A DNA stretch of 64,000 nucleotides from Amia ocellicauda. Taxonomy: Eukaryota > Chordata > Actinopteri > Amiiformes > Amiidae. Position numbers and translations under genes: made by a program. Where the stretch lies: the NCBI RefSeq assembly GCF_036373705.1, contig NC_089864.1, forward strand, positions 2,474,501-2,538,500, read 5' to 3'. Of the stretch, positions 9,501-20,213 are shown in pieces (position 1 is the stretch's first letter; each line of letters starts with the position of its first letter). The notes under the pieces are model-generated. The model was not told the origin of the DNA. It saw only the letters and a list, made by a program, of their open reading frames with translations, and did no database searches.

Positions 9501-12343
9501 ACACACACACACACACTGCACACACTGCACACTACGCACACTGTGTCAGTTCGTCAGTCGGCCGTCAGAACGCCTCCCGCTCCCTCTCTCAGACAGGATC
9601 AACCGAGACTCGGTGCGGGCGATCGAGCGCGCTCTGTTCGGGGTGTGTCTGGACGCCCCGGTGATGCGCGTGTCCGAGGGGCGCTACTCCAGCCGCATGG
9701 CCGCCCAGGTGCTGCATGGGGGCGGGACCTACTCCAACAGCGGCAACCGCTGGTTCGACAAGACCCTGCAGGTGGGCCTGTCAATCACCCGTGCACTGGC
9801 CAATCACAGGCCAAGACTGACCGACACACACTGACTGACACACTGACCGACTGAGCACGTCTGTCTCTTACTCTCGCCTTTACTTTCTGTCTGTCTTCTC
9901 TGTTCATCCCCCTCTCTCTCTGTCTGTGTCTCTGTGTCACTGTTGTGGTGTCCAGACCGCCAGCATGCCTAACTCCACTCTCGCCCTCCCTCTCTCTCTC
10001 AGTTCATCGTGGGGGAGGACGGCTCGTGCGGGGTGCTGTATGAACAGGCCATAGCAGAGGGCCCCCCCATTGCTACCATCGTCGACCACGTACTGGAGTA
10101 CACGTCCGTACTGGGAGAGGGGCAGGGAATTGGGAGGGACTATAGAGGGGAGAATTGGGGGAGGGACAAGGGGTGAGAGAGAGATCAGTAGCCACCAGCT
10201 GTAGAGTGAGAGAGGAGAGAGAGTGAACGACTGAAGAGATGGGTAATGAACGATTATAACCCGTACCCCACCCCTCTCTCTCAGTAAGCAGCCGGAGACC
10301 GTGCGCGCCCCCATGGTGCCCCTCCCCCACCCGAAGAAGCTGTACTTCTACATCGACCCCGAAATCAAGAGGGACATCGAGCTGGCCAAGCAGAACCTGG
10401 ACAGGTGAGTAGAGCACGTGCGTTGAACGATGAGCACTGTGTGTCCCGCTGTGGAGACCCTGACCTTCACAGCAGTGCAGTTTCCTGTGCAGTATCTTAG
10501 TCAAACACTGAGCTGATTAATGAGCAGCAGCAGTGACTCTCAATGTCAGAGAGGGAGAAGGGGAGAGGGGGAGAGATGCAGGGGACAGGGTAGGGAAGGG
10601 TATATGCTGCCACCTACTGGACTGACTGGGTAATGTCCGCTCATTGGGTGCGCTGTGTGCTCGATGCTCCAGTGCCAGGTTTTGAAAGTGGCTCAATGAT
10701 CTACCGAAATGCGATGCATGTTCCATGTGAAGTTCTAATGCACAGAGTTCCGTTAAAGAGCTAGTCGTTGTGACTCCTTTTTGTTCGCTGTCCGGGACAT
10801 CACGGGTACAATAATATATAATGTCCCCCTGATACATCAGCCTGTCCTCAAGGGTGCTCGGCACTCTTGCTGCGGTGCACTTTTGCCTCCTTATGTCTCG
10901 TTGGCACTTCTGTTGTGTCACTGCGACCTTTTCTACCCCCCCTTTAGCTCAACTGTCTTATCTCTGCACTAGTTACTTGTGCAACAGCTCGTCTTAATGA
11001 ACTCATTTACTGCTTAACTAATCAATTAACCAATGTCTCTTGATTGGCAGCCTGATTAACGACCTGGACATCAGCTGTTTCACATTCCGGAAGTTTGGGA
11101 AGAACTTCCCCAAAAAGCACCGGCTCAGCCCCAACTCCCTGATTCAGACTGCCCTGCAGCTCGCCTACTACAGGTAACACACCTGACCCCCGCAGCTCGC
11201 CTACTACAGGTAACACACCTGACCCCCGCAGCTCACCTACTACACATTTATGTCACTGATACACTGACTCTCTCTTCCTCTCTCTGGGCAGGATGTACGG
11301 GGAGCTGGCCGTAACGTGTGAGAGCGTGTCTCTGCGCATGTTCCGGGGCGGCCGCACTGACACGGTCCGCTGTGCCACCCCTGAGGCCCTGCGTTTCGCC
11401 CAGGCCGCTGACGACCCCTGCGTCATGGTAAACACCCACTGTCACCACAGGGACAACCTCCCAACCCCCACTATAGCTCCCAAGACAGCTATAGAGAGAC
11501 GGATGGAAAATGAGGGGGGAGAGTGAGAGGGAGGGAGCTGCAGGGAAAAAGAGAGGGAGAGAGTGGTGGAGGGGAGGGGTGTAACGGTACAGTATAGCAG
11601 TATAACAGCAGTTGTTGTTGATGTTGTTGTGTGCAGAGGGAGATGAAGGTGGCTCTGCTGAAGGAGGCTGTAGAGGCTCACAGCATCCTGACTGAACAGG
11701 TAACACTGAGCACCACACACTGAACACACTGAGCAGAACACACTGAGCAGAACACACTGAGCAGAACACACTGACTCACTGGGGTCTTTCCCTTTGTGGA
11801 CAGGCACTCCAGGGTCAGGCCATTGATCGCCACCTGCTGGGCCTGAAGCTGCAGGCCATCGAGGACGGACGGACCGTCCCCACACTGTTCATGGACACAG
11901 CCTACGCCATCGCCACACACTGGAGACTCCGGACTGGACAGGTATTGAAGGAGGGGAGGGGAGAAGGGACAAAAAAGAGAGAGAGGGAGAGAGACTCGGG
12001 ACTGGACAGGTACTGACACAGAGAATGGAGATGAGCAGAGAGAGAGAGAGAGAGAAGATCAGTATGAAGAGAGAGAGTGGAGTGGGGTTTGGTGGGGGTT
12101 ACATGTAAACTGACTGTCCCCTCCGTCCCTCAGGTGGCCTCTCGCACGGACAGTGTCATGTGCTTTGGGCCACTGGAGCCCGATGGCTACGCTGTGTGCT
12201 ATAACCCCATGTCTGAGCACATCAACTTCTCCGTCTCGGCCTTCAACTGCTGCGAGCAGACGCACGCGGAGAGGCTGGCCCAGGAGATCCGCAGAGCCCT
12301 CGGTCACCTGCAGGAGCTGCTGCAGCCCTCCCACACGGCCTGA
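6510..12343 (+). CDS. Carnitine O-acetyltransferase-like protein, probable pseudoenzyme
   Basis: Exons: 6510-6560, 8007-8222, 8399-8517, 8605-8658, 9014-9179, 9315-9489, 9593-9771, 10003-10103, 10285-10404, 11051-11173, 11292-11427, 11637-11699, 11804-11941, 12134-12343. Phases agree throughout and give 616 aa (human CRAT is 626). CRAT swaps acetyl groups between CoA and carnitine in mitochondria and peroxisomes. The choline/carnitine acyltransferase fold is recognisable along the whole length. From the active site on, residue numbers run exactly 8 below human CRAT. Catalytic His343 is Gln335 (YEQAIAEG), Tyr452 is Cys444 ([10 protein letters not shown]), and the STS motif is RTG (544-546). 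CoA-site Lys411 and Lys415, and Thr457, are kept. The C-terminus SHTA lacks the peroxisomal AKL signal. The exon-8 donor is weak (GTCCGT). Fourteen open exons argue against a simple pseudogene. It may be an MHC-linked ohnolog of CRAT with a non-catalytic role. Confidence 0.9.
6760..7134 (+). mobile_element. LINE reverse-transcriptase C-terminal relic in intron 1
   Basis: A plus-strand frame reads [22 protein letters not shown] and, in another frame further on, segments like WTGHVIRLP. This resembles the conserved end of L2/jockey-like LINE ORF2 proteins (YGAETWT...HLKALERFHQRCLR...RWTGHVIRM). It is frameshifted and short, so a dead relic. Confidence 0.65.
7450..7985 (+). mobile_element. CR1-like LINE 3' end relic in intron 1
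   Basis: The plus strand encodes degraded pieces resembling the end of CR1-like ORF2: [29 protein letters not shown], and later NLPSDVAEE-like words. It ends in the conserved tail GGACACCAAACGAGCACGAT followed by GAATGGCCTCCTC. The same tail occurs alone at 54,380-54,480. It is broken by stops and indels. Confidence 0.75.
9266..9299 (+). repeat. Duplicated acceptor and exon start (pseudo-exon) before CRAT-like exon 6
   Basis: GCAGCAGTTCTTCCAGTTGGAGGTTTATAACAG repeats the acceptor and first about 27 bases of the true exon 6 (acceptor at 9,312-9,314), with three substitutions. It lies about 45 bp upstream and carries its own AG. If used as an acceptor it would alter the reading frame or add residues. 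Confidence 0.8.
11153..11245 (+). repeat. Triplicated exon end and donor, CRAT-like exon 10
   Basis: The last coding bases of exon 10 plus the donor (CAGCTCGCCTACTACAGGTAAC) and the following CACCTGACCCCCG recur as a 36-bp unit. There is one true copy, one near-identical downstream copy with intact GTAACA, and a third partial copy (CAGCTCACCTACTACAC) that lost the donor. This offers competing 5' splice sites. Confidence 0.9.
11990..12013 (+). repeat. Duplicated exon end and donor after CRAT-like exon 13
   Basis: The words GAGACTCGGGACTGGACAGGTACTG repeat the end of exon 13 and its donor (about 11,922-11,947), about 70 bp downstream with two substitutions. The copy keeps a GTACTG donor. Confidence 0.8.
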
Positions 12344-13140
12344 GGCAGAGAGGGGGAGGGAGAGAGGGAAGGGCGGAAAGAGGAAAAAGGTGGACTGAGA
12401 CGGTTGTAACTGCTGCCTGACTTTAACAACACAGCACTGCACTGTACACAGCAGTCACAGAGACGCACACACACTGCATTCTCACACAAACACACACACA
12501 CCATGAGACAGGCTGACGGATACAAACATACACACAGACCGACTGACAGACATACAGACTGACAGACAGGCAGACAGGCAGACAAACACGCTTCGGATCT
12601 GAGTTTTGAGGATTCCATTGACTGGTAGAGAGACTCAGAATGCTTGCAGCTGATTGGTGGAGAGAGATTCTAATTGGAATACAAAACCGAAACCTCTCAT
12701 CCTGGATATATGCAAACAAAACAAAACCAAGAAAAACGTGATTGGTTGGAAGGGACTGCAGGGCTTAGCACCCATTGGCTGGGACATTTGTGTCCTTAAA
12801 TGCTATTGGCTGGATGATGTTCTTACCTCAAAGGCCATTGATTGGCTGTCCTTCAAAAGCATTAGCTATTATTCCAAAAAAGATTAATTATTCTTCTGGT
12901 GATGAGTGATTGACTTGGAGAAAGTCTATTGGCTGGAAGAATACATTTCATAGGATGGGATTGAATGGGAGAAAAGGCCCTTGTTGGCTGAGACATGGAC
13001 ACGGGCTCAATTGGACAGGACCAAAGCAGCTGGAGAGAGGCCATTGTCAGGAACACTCCGGCTCTTCTGTGTGATTGGCTAAAAGATACCAATGGTGAGA
13101 TGCAATTTGCCGGAACGATTGTTCTGGGGGAGCTGATTGA
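12344..13140 (+). other. CRAT-like 3' untranslated/downstream region with ATTGG word cluster
   Basis: After the stop codon there is a CA/GACAGACAGG-rich stretch (12,470-12,590). Then come about ten ATTGG or TTGGCTG words between 12,650 and 13,080, spaced irregularly by roughly 20-90 bp (GATTGGTTGG, CATTGGCTGG, TATTGGCTGG, GATTGGCTGT and others). This may be a decayed tandem repeat. ATTGG is also the reverse complement of a CCAAT box. I see no convincing poly(A) signal with a downstream element. Confidence 0.5.
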
Positions 13141-14399
13141 CACTTGTCCCCAACAATAATTAAAGCATTGAGAATTTTGACCAAAATACTAATGAAAATA
13201 AACTACATTTTGGAGTTAATTAAATATTTCTGTACTATCCTGGTGTTCTGTGTTGTCTTTGCAGTAGAAAAATACATAATTCTGGTCGGGGAGAAACTTC
13301 AGAAGACGTCTCCTCCCCACCTCCTTATTCTTCTTCTGTATCCAGTAAGAGCTGAACATGTTTTAGCTGTGACTTCAGAGGTGACAAAATGCCCTACAAT
13401 CCTAATTTCCCACCAGTTGTGTTGAGGAAGTATTCAGCTCACATACTGCGTGCAGGATATTATTTTGGCTTTACGTTCAGGTTAATAGACATTAATTGTT
13501 AATCTAGATTAGTGAGGGTATCTGTTGTTTTCAGTAGTTCCTTCCCTCCATTCTGTCTAGTAGTATTTGGTTTAGTTTAATACATTTACAGCTGTGTCCA
13601 AGTGAGCTTAAAGGTTAACCATCCTACAGTAAGAGCAATAAAACAATGCGTATGTGCACCTTGCCTGTCTCTGTACACTAGTACTCATGGGAGGAGGCGG
13701 ATAGGGTCCCTATATGACCGTCATTAATTCCATAGCAGGGTGGAATGTAATTACATGCAACGGTACCATCTGATCTCTGCAACAGCGTTCCCTGTTCGTG
13801 CTCTGTGTTTTACCACTGTCTGGGAGGCCTGCATTTTATAGTTATTTTACTGTAGCTGCTGAACAAAGATCACTTGCCACAAATGAAAACGGAGGAAGCG
13901 GATACTTTCGATATGCCGCAGCTATCACCTGCACTTCTCTAAGATTTACGAGCTGTTTTCGGGAGTGTTGGGGGGGAGTGAGTCTTGTATATTCCTTGTT
14001 CCACATCCTTAAAAAAGACTAACAATTTCTAAAATGTTACGTTCTTTACAAAAATAACATTTAAATTACATTTGCATTGCATAGACTTTGTTGATTTTGC
14101 TGGTCGACAGGTTCAAGAAGTCTAACGAATCGTGTTGCCACACGTGGGTGGGTTTGTGTTTGTAGGTAAGTTAAATGATCTCTAAGATTTTTAGATAGTT
14201 TGTTGGTAGGCAGAAGCAGAGATGTCTGTCCACCTCCTTTAAACATACTAAAAGAAATGGAGATGTTGTACTTGTGAAAGTAGACTTTGGCCAGCACAAT
14301 TCAAGTTGTGTGGGGTAAACAAATATAATAAAACCTTTTGCAAAAAACGAATGAATCCTAAATGTGTTGGAGATGTGTAAGTTATATTCTAGGCTTTAA
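13141..14399. other. Intergenic DNA between the CRAT-like gene and PPT2
   Basis: AT-rich unique-looking DNA with no supportable exon. AATAAA occurs near 13,635 and GAAAATAAAC near 13,195, either of which could serve as a distant CRAT-like poly(A) signal. I cannot decide from sequence alone. Confidence 0.5.
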
Positions 14400-14836
14400 A
14401 GTATAGGGTGTGAAGATGTGGTCTGGTGACGTCACGGCTGTGAGAGCTCGAGGAACGCGCCGGAGCGAGAGATGATTTCCGCGGTTGCCAGAGAGCGGCG
14501 GAAATGACGTCGCGGCGTGCAGGCTGAGGAGAACAAACAAACAGAACGCGGAGTTCCAAATTAGAACGCAGAGCGGCTCCGCCGAGCACACGCGCACTGC
14601 CGCCCCCTGAAGACCCCGAGCCGGGCTGTTGTTCTGGTGTTTTGGTTTTAAAGAGAAGGGAAAGTGAGGCTATCGGCTCCAGAATAATAGAAGTATATAG
14701 TGCATTGTTTGTTTTTATTATTGCATTTTCTTTTAAATATTTTTTAAGTCATATTGGAGTTCTTTTTTAGTGTTTTACCGACTGTCTGTGCGCCGCTGCG
14801 CCGGTGTATGCACCCTCACTCAGCCTCTTCTGCGAG
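14400..14836 (+). promoter_or_regulatory. PPT2 CpG-rich promoter with CRE palindrome
   Basis: The composition switches to GC/CpG-rich about 430 bp before the PPT2 start codon. A perfect TGACGTCA palindrome (CREB/ATF-type site) is at 14,427-14,434, and a half-match TGACGTCG near 14,504. No TATA box is seen at a convincing distance. Regulation by CREB/ATF is inference. Confidence 0.6.
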
Positions 14837-17800
14837 ATGCCGCGGCGGTGGCAGCTCAGCCCCAGGGCTCGGGGCGGCGGGGCGGAGAGCTGGCTGTGGC
14901 CGCTGCTGGGCGCCTGTCTGTGGGCAGCGGCGCTGGGCTACAAGCCGGTGGTGATCGTGCACGGCCTGTTCGACAGCTCCAGCGACTTCCAGAACCTGCT
15001 GGCGTTCATCAACCAGGTGAGGCGGGGGGCGCAGGAGGAAGGGGTACAGGCGCACAGAGGCGGGGGCAGAGGATGGAGGGATGGAGGGATGGCGACGGGG
15101 TGACCCAGGGTAGAGAGAGGAGCACCGGGGGGGACCGGAGGACGTGTTCTCGCTCGTCTCCGCAGCAGCAGCAGCAGCAGCAGTGAAGCGGGTTCAGCAG
15201 AGAGAGAGACGGGCAGAAGTGTTGCGTCTCCTGCCAGTCCTGGTGCCGTCGGCGGGACGGGACCTTGCGGGACGGGACCGGGAGCCGGGCTGCAGGCGGT
15301 GTGAGGATGGAGAGGGAGACAGAGTGGGGGTGCAGGGGTTGTGTAACCGCTCGGGGGTAGCAGTTGCTTGTTTGTGGGAGTCTCTGTTGGTGCAGACATG
15401 GGGGGTCGATGTTGTTTCTGATGGGCCGGTAGTGGCTGGACTTCCCTTTCTGTCCTCCTGTTGTGCAGTATTTCCTGAGGTATTTCTCTCTTTTTAGCTG
15501 TTTTCAATTTCTTGTACTTCTTTCGGTCTTTCAACCTGTTGCGTCACTCACGTATATATAGGATCTTCAGACCTTGCTTTCCTATCCTCTGGATCTCCCC
15601 CCTTTCTCTTCTTCCCCCCCATCCCCCTTTCCTGTCCCTGTCCCTCAATCCCCTCCTCTCTCTCTCACTGTGTCTCTCTGTCCCTGGTGTGTCAGTGTGA
15701 TTGTGGCTGCTCCACTAACCCCTTTCACAAGGCACATGTTGTGCTGTGATTGTAACTCCACAGCCTCCCTGTGCTGTAACGCTCGGCACAGTGCGAGTCC
15801 CGGCTGTGTGGTGAGCTGGAGAGGGGGATGGGGGGCTGGTCCAGACTGGAGCTGCACATTGGCCTGCCTGGTAGTCAGCAGCTCCAGTCATGTGCCTCCG
15901 AGGAGATGTGGGGGTGGGGGAGCTGATACAGGCAGCCCTGTCAATCATTTATGTTCATATAAGGTCTCTCTGAACACACACACACTCACTGTCACACCCA
16001 AACACCCATACAGCACAGCACAGTTACAGCAGCGTGGAAATTCACAACAGGTAGTAACGCTGAGAAATAGGATCCGAAACCACTCTCCCCCCGTCTTTTC
16101 TCTTCTCCTTTTGCTCTGGTCTTTCCTCTTTCTTTTCTCCTTTCTCACCTGTCTATTTTTTCTCTTCCAACTCCTGTCTGCTGGCAACTATGTTTATTAT
16201 TGATGATGATGATAGAGAGACCTACAGTCAGTGTGCAGGGAGAGAAACTGAGAGCGAGACCGTCAGTCAGGCAGGCAGGTGGTCACGGTGTCAGTGGTCG
16301 GCGTGTTTGACGCTCAGCAGCTCTCGTGCTCCAGTTTCATTTACGCTTTGAAACGCAGCAGCTCCCTCTCCCCCCCCACTTCTGCCTCTTATTGTCAATT
16401 TCCACCGTCCCAATGCATTGACTGCCTCTGTAACAGCTGTCTGTGTCACTGCGTCTCACCCTCAGTGCGTCAGTGTCTCACCCTCAGTGCGTCAGTGTCT
16501 GTTTTTTCCAGTCACGGTGGCCTGACTGTATTTTCCACAGAACTGTTCTGCTCTACTTCTGACCCTGACGAAGCCATTCTTCTCCTTTCCTTCTCCCCCC
16601 TCCTTTATTCTATCCCTTCTCTCTGTTGATGTAGTATAGAGTCCAGTCAGGGTGTCTACACCGTCATCTCTCCTCCGTCTCTACACTGTAATAACCCCCT
16701 CTCTCATCTCTCCCTCCCTCTCTCTGTTAATACTGTATCCATACAGTCAGTCAGTGTGTCTGTGCTGCATTATCTCTCCCTCTGCTGACGTACTGTAGTG
16801 TCTAGTCAGTGTCTGTACTGTAGCAACCCTCTCTCTCTCTCTCTGTTGATGTCCTGCAGTGTCCAGTCAGCCAGTGTCTATACTGCACTGACCCTCTCTC
16901 CTTCTCCCCGTCTCTGCCAGTCTCACCCGGGCACCAACGTGACGGTGCTGGACCTGTTTGACCGCAGTGCCAGCCTGCAGCCTTTGTGGAAGCAGGTGGA
17001 GGGGTTCAAGGAGGCGCTGTACCCCATCATGCAGAACGCTGCCGATGGGCTGCACCTCATCTGCTACTCGCAGGGTAACACTGACGCCCTCCTCCCCCGC
17101 TATTCACTGTGTAACACACTGAATGTGCTGTACTGAGACCCTGACTATCCTCTCTCTCTCTCAGGAGGGCTGGTGTGTCGTGGGATCCTCTCCACTCTGC
17201 CCGATCACAACGTTGACTCCTTCATCTCTCTCTCCTCCCCGCAGGCTGGCCAGTATGGAGGTGAGTCCTACCTCCTTCCCTCCGCCATCCCTCACTCCCT
17301 CACTCAGTCTCTCCGTCTCTCCGCGAGTGCTCCACACACACACACCCTACAGAAAGCATTTAATACTGCTGTAGAGTTCCCAAGGGAGGTCAGATCAGGA
17401 GTCTCTGAGTGAGATGAGTAATAATGATGTGTACTGCTGTTATCGGTCTGTCGTGGCGGTTATTGATTATGGGTTATCGATTGCCAGATACGGACTACCT
17501 GAAGTATGTCTTCCCCCACTTTATGAAGGCCAACCTGTTCCACCTGTGCTACACTGCGGTCGGCCAGAGAGTGTCCATCTGCAACTACTGGAACGGTGAG
17601 AGATGGGGAGGGAGGGAGCTGGTTTGTCAAGAAGCAAGGGTCAAAATAGACCAGTTGACGGATATCTAGTGTTTTAGTGTCGCTAATCTCTCTCTCTCTC
17701 TCTCCTGGGTCAGACCCTCACCACAGAGACCTGTATCTGAACAGCAGTGAATTCCTGGCTGTGGTCAACAGTGAGAGGGCCAACCCCAACTCCACAGGTA

Positions 17801-19997
17801 CTGTCCCTGAATCTCGCTCTGTCCCGCTTCGTCTCCCTCCCTCTGTCCCTCGCACTGTGTCCTGCTGCGTCTCCCTTGCTGTCCCTTGCACGCTCTGTCC
17901 CAGTGCACCTCCCTCGCTCTATCCCAGTGCGCTCTCCTTCTACATCTCCCTCTAGTTTCTCAGTGTCTCGGCCTGTTCCTCTTTCTCTCTTCCAGTTTTT
18001 TTTCTTTACCTCCCTCTCCCTCTCTAACACTGGAGAGGTAGAAAGTGTTGTAGTGTGCAGTCAGTGCTCACGTACTGTTTTACTCCCTCTCTCCGTCTTC
18101 AGCCTGGAAGAAGAATTTCCTGCGCATCAAGAAACTGGTGTTGATCGGGGGACCAGACGATGGCGTCATCACCCCCTGGCAGTCCAGGTGACTGACGTGC
18201 TGACACCCCGAGGACCGTCTGTCCTACCGTCTGAACCTGCCAGTCTCCCTGTCCCTCTACCAGCACGGTGTTGGTGTACGGTGGTGTGCGGTCAGTCCGT
18301 ATTAACCCCTCTCTCTCTCTCTCTGTCTCTCCTCTCAGTCACTTTGGCTTCTACAATGAGAACGAGACCGTGGTGGAGATGAAGGAGCAGGAGGTGAGTG
18401 TGTCAGTCCGGTCACTACAATCTCAATCTTCATTTTAATGCCTCATTATTAGTCTGCATGTAGTCCTGTTCTCTTACAAAATCTGTATTATTCTTCCGTT
18501 CGTCTGGATTGCTGCTCCTACAGTTCTTACAGTACGCAAACCTCAAACACACTTCACACACTCATACTGTTCAGGTTGCTTGTGCATTCTGTATGGCTAG
18601 GATCGATATTTACTGAAATCCCCAAAAGTCCTATTGACTTCAATGGTGGAACGCATTCTCACAAAGAGACAGTCCAAGCTGTACGGTCAGCAGCCAATCA
18701 GCGTTGGTTCTGCAAATGACCGTCCAATCAGCGGTCACGGTTCCCACAGTTCGATTCCGCCTCTCTGCAGTTCTGTCCGCATTTCTGGGTTGTTCTGGGA
18801 TTTCCCATTGCGGACCTCGTATTGTATATTATTTGATTTCTGCTTATAATACAGTATTATACTAATAGTTAAAATTAGTAGTAGTAGTGGTATATTACAT
18901 TACATTTGTATAAACAGGACTTTAGTACCGATTGTGTTATCATACAATATATTCACTCTTATCACAACTGTGTGCTAGGAAATGTCAGACAAATACAGTA
19001 CATACCTCAGATAATTTCCTATAGGCCTAATCGTGTGTTTTGTATGATTTCACCACAATGTAAACATGCTTTTTTTGAAGTATTTGTCATATCTTTTCCC
19101 CTTATAAGACCGCATGATACTAATACTTCTACCACCTATACTGCTAATCATAATTAAGCTGTACTACATTCAATTAATAAAATACTGTATTATAGATTAC
19201 ATATTCCACTTGTACTATATTACATGTAATACTGTATTAAACTAATAATTATTCCACTTCTACTACTAATAATTATACTACATTAAACTTGTTTATACAG
19301 CACTTTAGTACCAATTAATATTATATATTTCACTACTATATGGAATATGGGTCTACTGTAGACCCTTGTACTATAGTAATAACGATAATACATCACAACA
19401 AGTTCTATAATGTTTTATACCGTATTACTTTTATACTATAGTATACTGTAGTATCTTGTACTTACTACACTACTACATGTACAGTGAAACGTACTGCTTA
19501 TTATACTCAAACATACTTTCACATGCAAAGTTTCTCCAGGAAATATTATTATCCTTGTTTTAAATCTTGCTGTAGAACCTTTCTTTAATGAAGTGGGGAA
19601 GTCGTGGGCCGGGCATCATGGCCCTCAGGCAGCTCCCGTCACAGAAAGAGTGTACATATCAGTTATAAGTTAGAAACTGAAAAACAGAAGCATCCATTAT
19701 CTTTAGTAAACAGAAAAACCACAAACGAACCCTGAGAAAAGAAGTAGTCAGCAAAACCTTATCGTGCTGACCAGTATTTCTAATGGCCAGTCATTTCAGT
19801 TAAGATGAATCATTGCACTGGTTTCTTCACATGCCTTTATATTACCCCCCCAGGTGTATGTGAAGGACTGGTTCGGCCTGCGCTCCCTGCAGGCGCGGGG
19901 GGACTTGGTGGTGTGTGTCTTCGAGGGCGTCCAGCACACCAAGTGGCACTCCAACAGCACGGTGTACAGGGCCTGCATTGACCGCTGGCTCACATAG
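14837..19997 (+). CDS. PPT2: Palmitoyl-protein thioesterase 2 (lysosomal thioesterase)
   Basis: Exons: 14837-15016, 16921-17074, 17165-17260, 17488-17595, 17714-17797, 18103-18187, 18339-18393, 19854-19997. All phases agree, giving 301 aa (human PPT2 is 302). PPT2 is a lysosomal alpha/beta-hydrolase that cleaves S-acyl thioesters. Visible features: a hydrophobic signal segment ([16 protein letters not shown]) before [14 protein letters not shown], nucleophile elbow CYSQGG with Ser110, acid Asp227 in [11 protein letters not shown], His282 in QHTKWHSN, and conserved [14 protein letters not shown] and ICNYW blocks. The start at 14,837 (MPRR) gives a normal signal peptide; an in-frame ATG at 14,804 would add 11 residues. 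Sequons include NVT, NET and NST. The catalytic triad is intact, so the enzyme is predicted active. In humans PPT2 sits in MHC class III. Confidence 0.95.
15163..15183 (+). repeat. (CAG)7 trinucleotide repeat in PPT2 intron 1
   Basis: Seven uninterrupted CAG units in a GC-rich part of the first intron. It is a likely length-polymorphic microsatellite. Confidence 0.9.
16630..16915 (+). repeat. Degenerate tandem repeat at the 3' end of PPT2 intron 1
   Basis: Four to five diverged copies of a roughly 60-75 bp unit: ...ACTGTAGTGTCCAGTCAGTGTCTGTACTG... followed by AACCCTCTCTCTCTCTCTGTTGATGT. The last unit runs straight into the true acceptor at 16,918-16,920. The CAGTCAGT and AACCC-(CT)n words match sequences before acceptors in the phostensin-like gene and other PPT2 introns. 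Confidence 0.7.
18394..19853 (+). other. Long PPT2 intron 7
   Basis: A 1.46-kb AT-rich intron between the exons ending GAGCAGGAG and starting GTGTATGTGAAG. It has many TACTA/TAATA words. No coding relic or mobile element was recognised. An AGTTCGATTCC word near 18,752 resembles a Pol III B box, but no A box was found. Confidence 0.6.
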
Positions 19998-20060
19998 ACA
20001 AACACAAACACACACACACACACACACACACATACAGACACACTCCAACATACACACACT

Positions 20061-20107
20061 CCCAACAGCACAGTGTATAGGGACTGCATCAAGCGCTGGC
20101 TCGCATA
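20061..20107 (+). repeat. Partial duplication of the PPT2 terminal coding end
   Basis: About 60 bp after the stop, CCAACAGCACAGTGTATAGG...TGGCTCGCATA repeats the last 45 coding bases of PPT2 (19,951-19,997) with about six substitutions. In the copy the stop codon is replaced by sense codons. A (CA)n tract separates the two. It lies in the 3' UTR. Confidence 0.85.
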
Positions 20108-20112
20108 CATAC

Positions 20113-20213
20113 TCTCACACACACACGCACTCAGACACACACGCACTCAGACACACACGCACTCAGACACACACGCACTCAGACACACACGCACTCAGAC
20201 ACACACAGACACT
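20113..20213. repeat. 16-bp minisatellite in the PPT2 3' UTR
   Basis: At least six copies of ACACACACGCACTCAG in tandem directly after the duplicated PPT2 coding end. Confidence 0.9.

Noticed and set aside
11248-12019. Minus-strand frames of 110-170 codons across CRAT-like exons 11-13
   Set aside because: They run through both exons and introns of the plus-strand gene and consist of Ser/Pro/Cys-rich translated simple repeats.
18735-18770. Possible tRNA-derived SINE (GTTCGATTCC box)
   Set aside because: Only one short Pol III B-box-like word, with no A box at the right distance, no A-rich tail and no second copy seen in the window.
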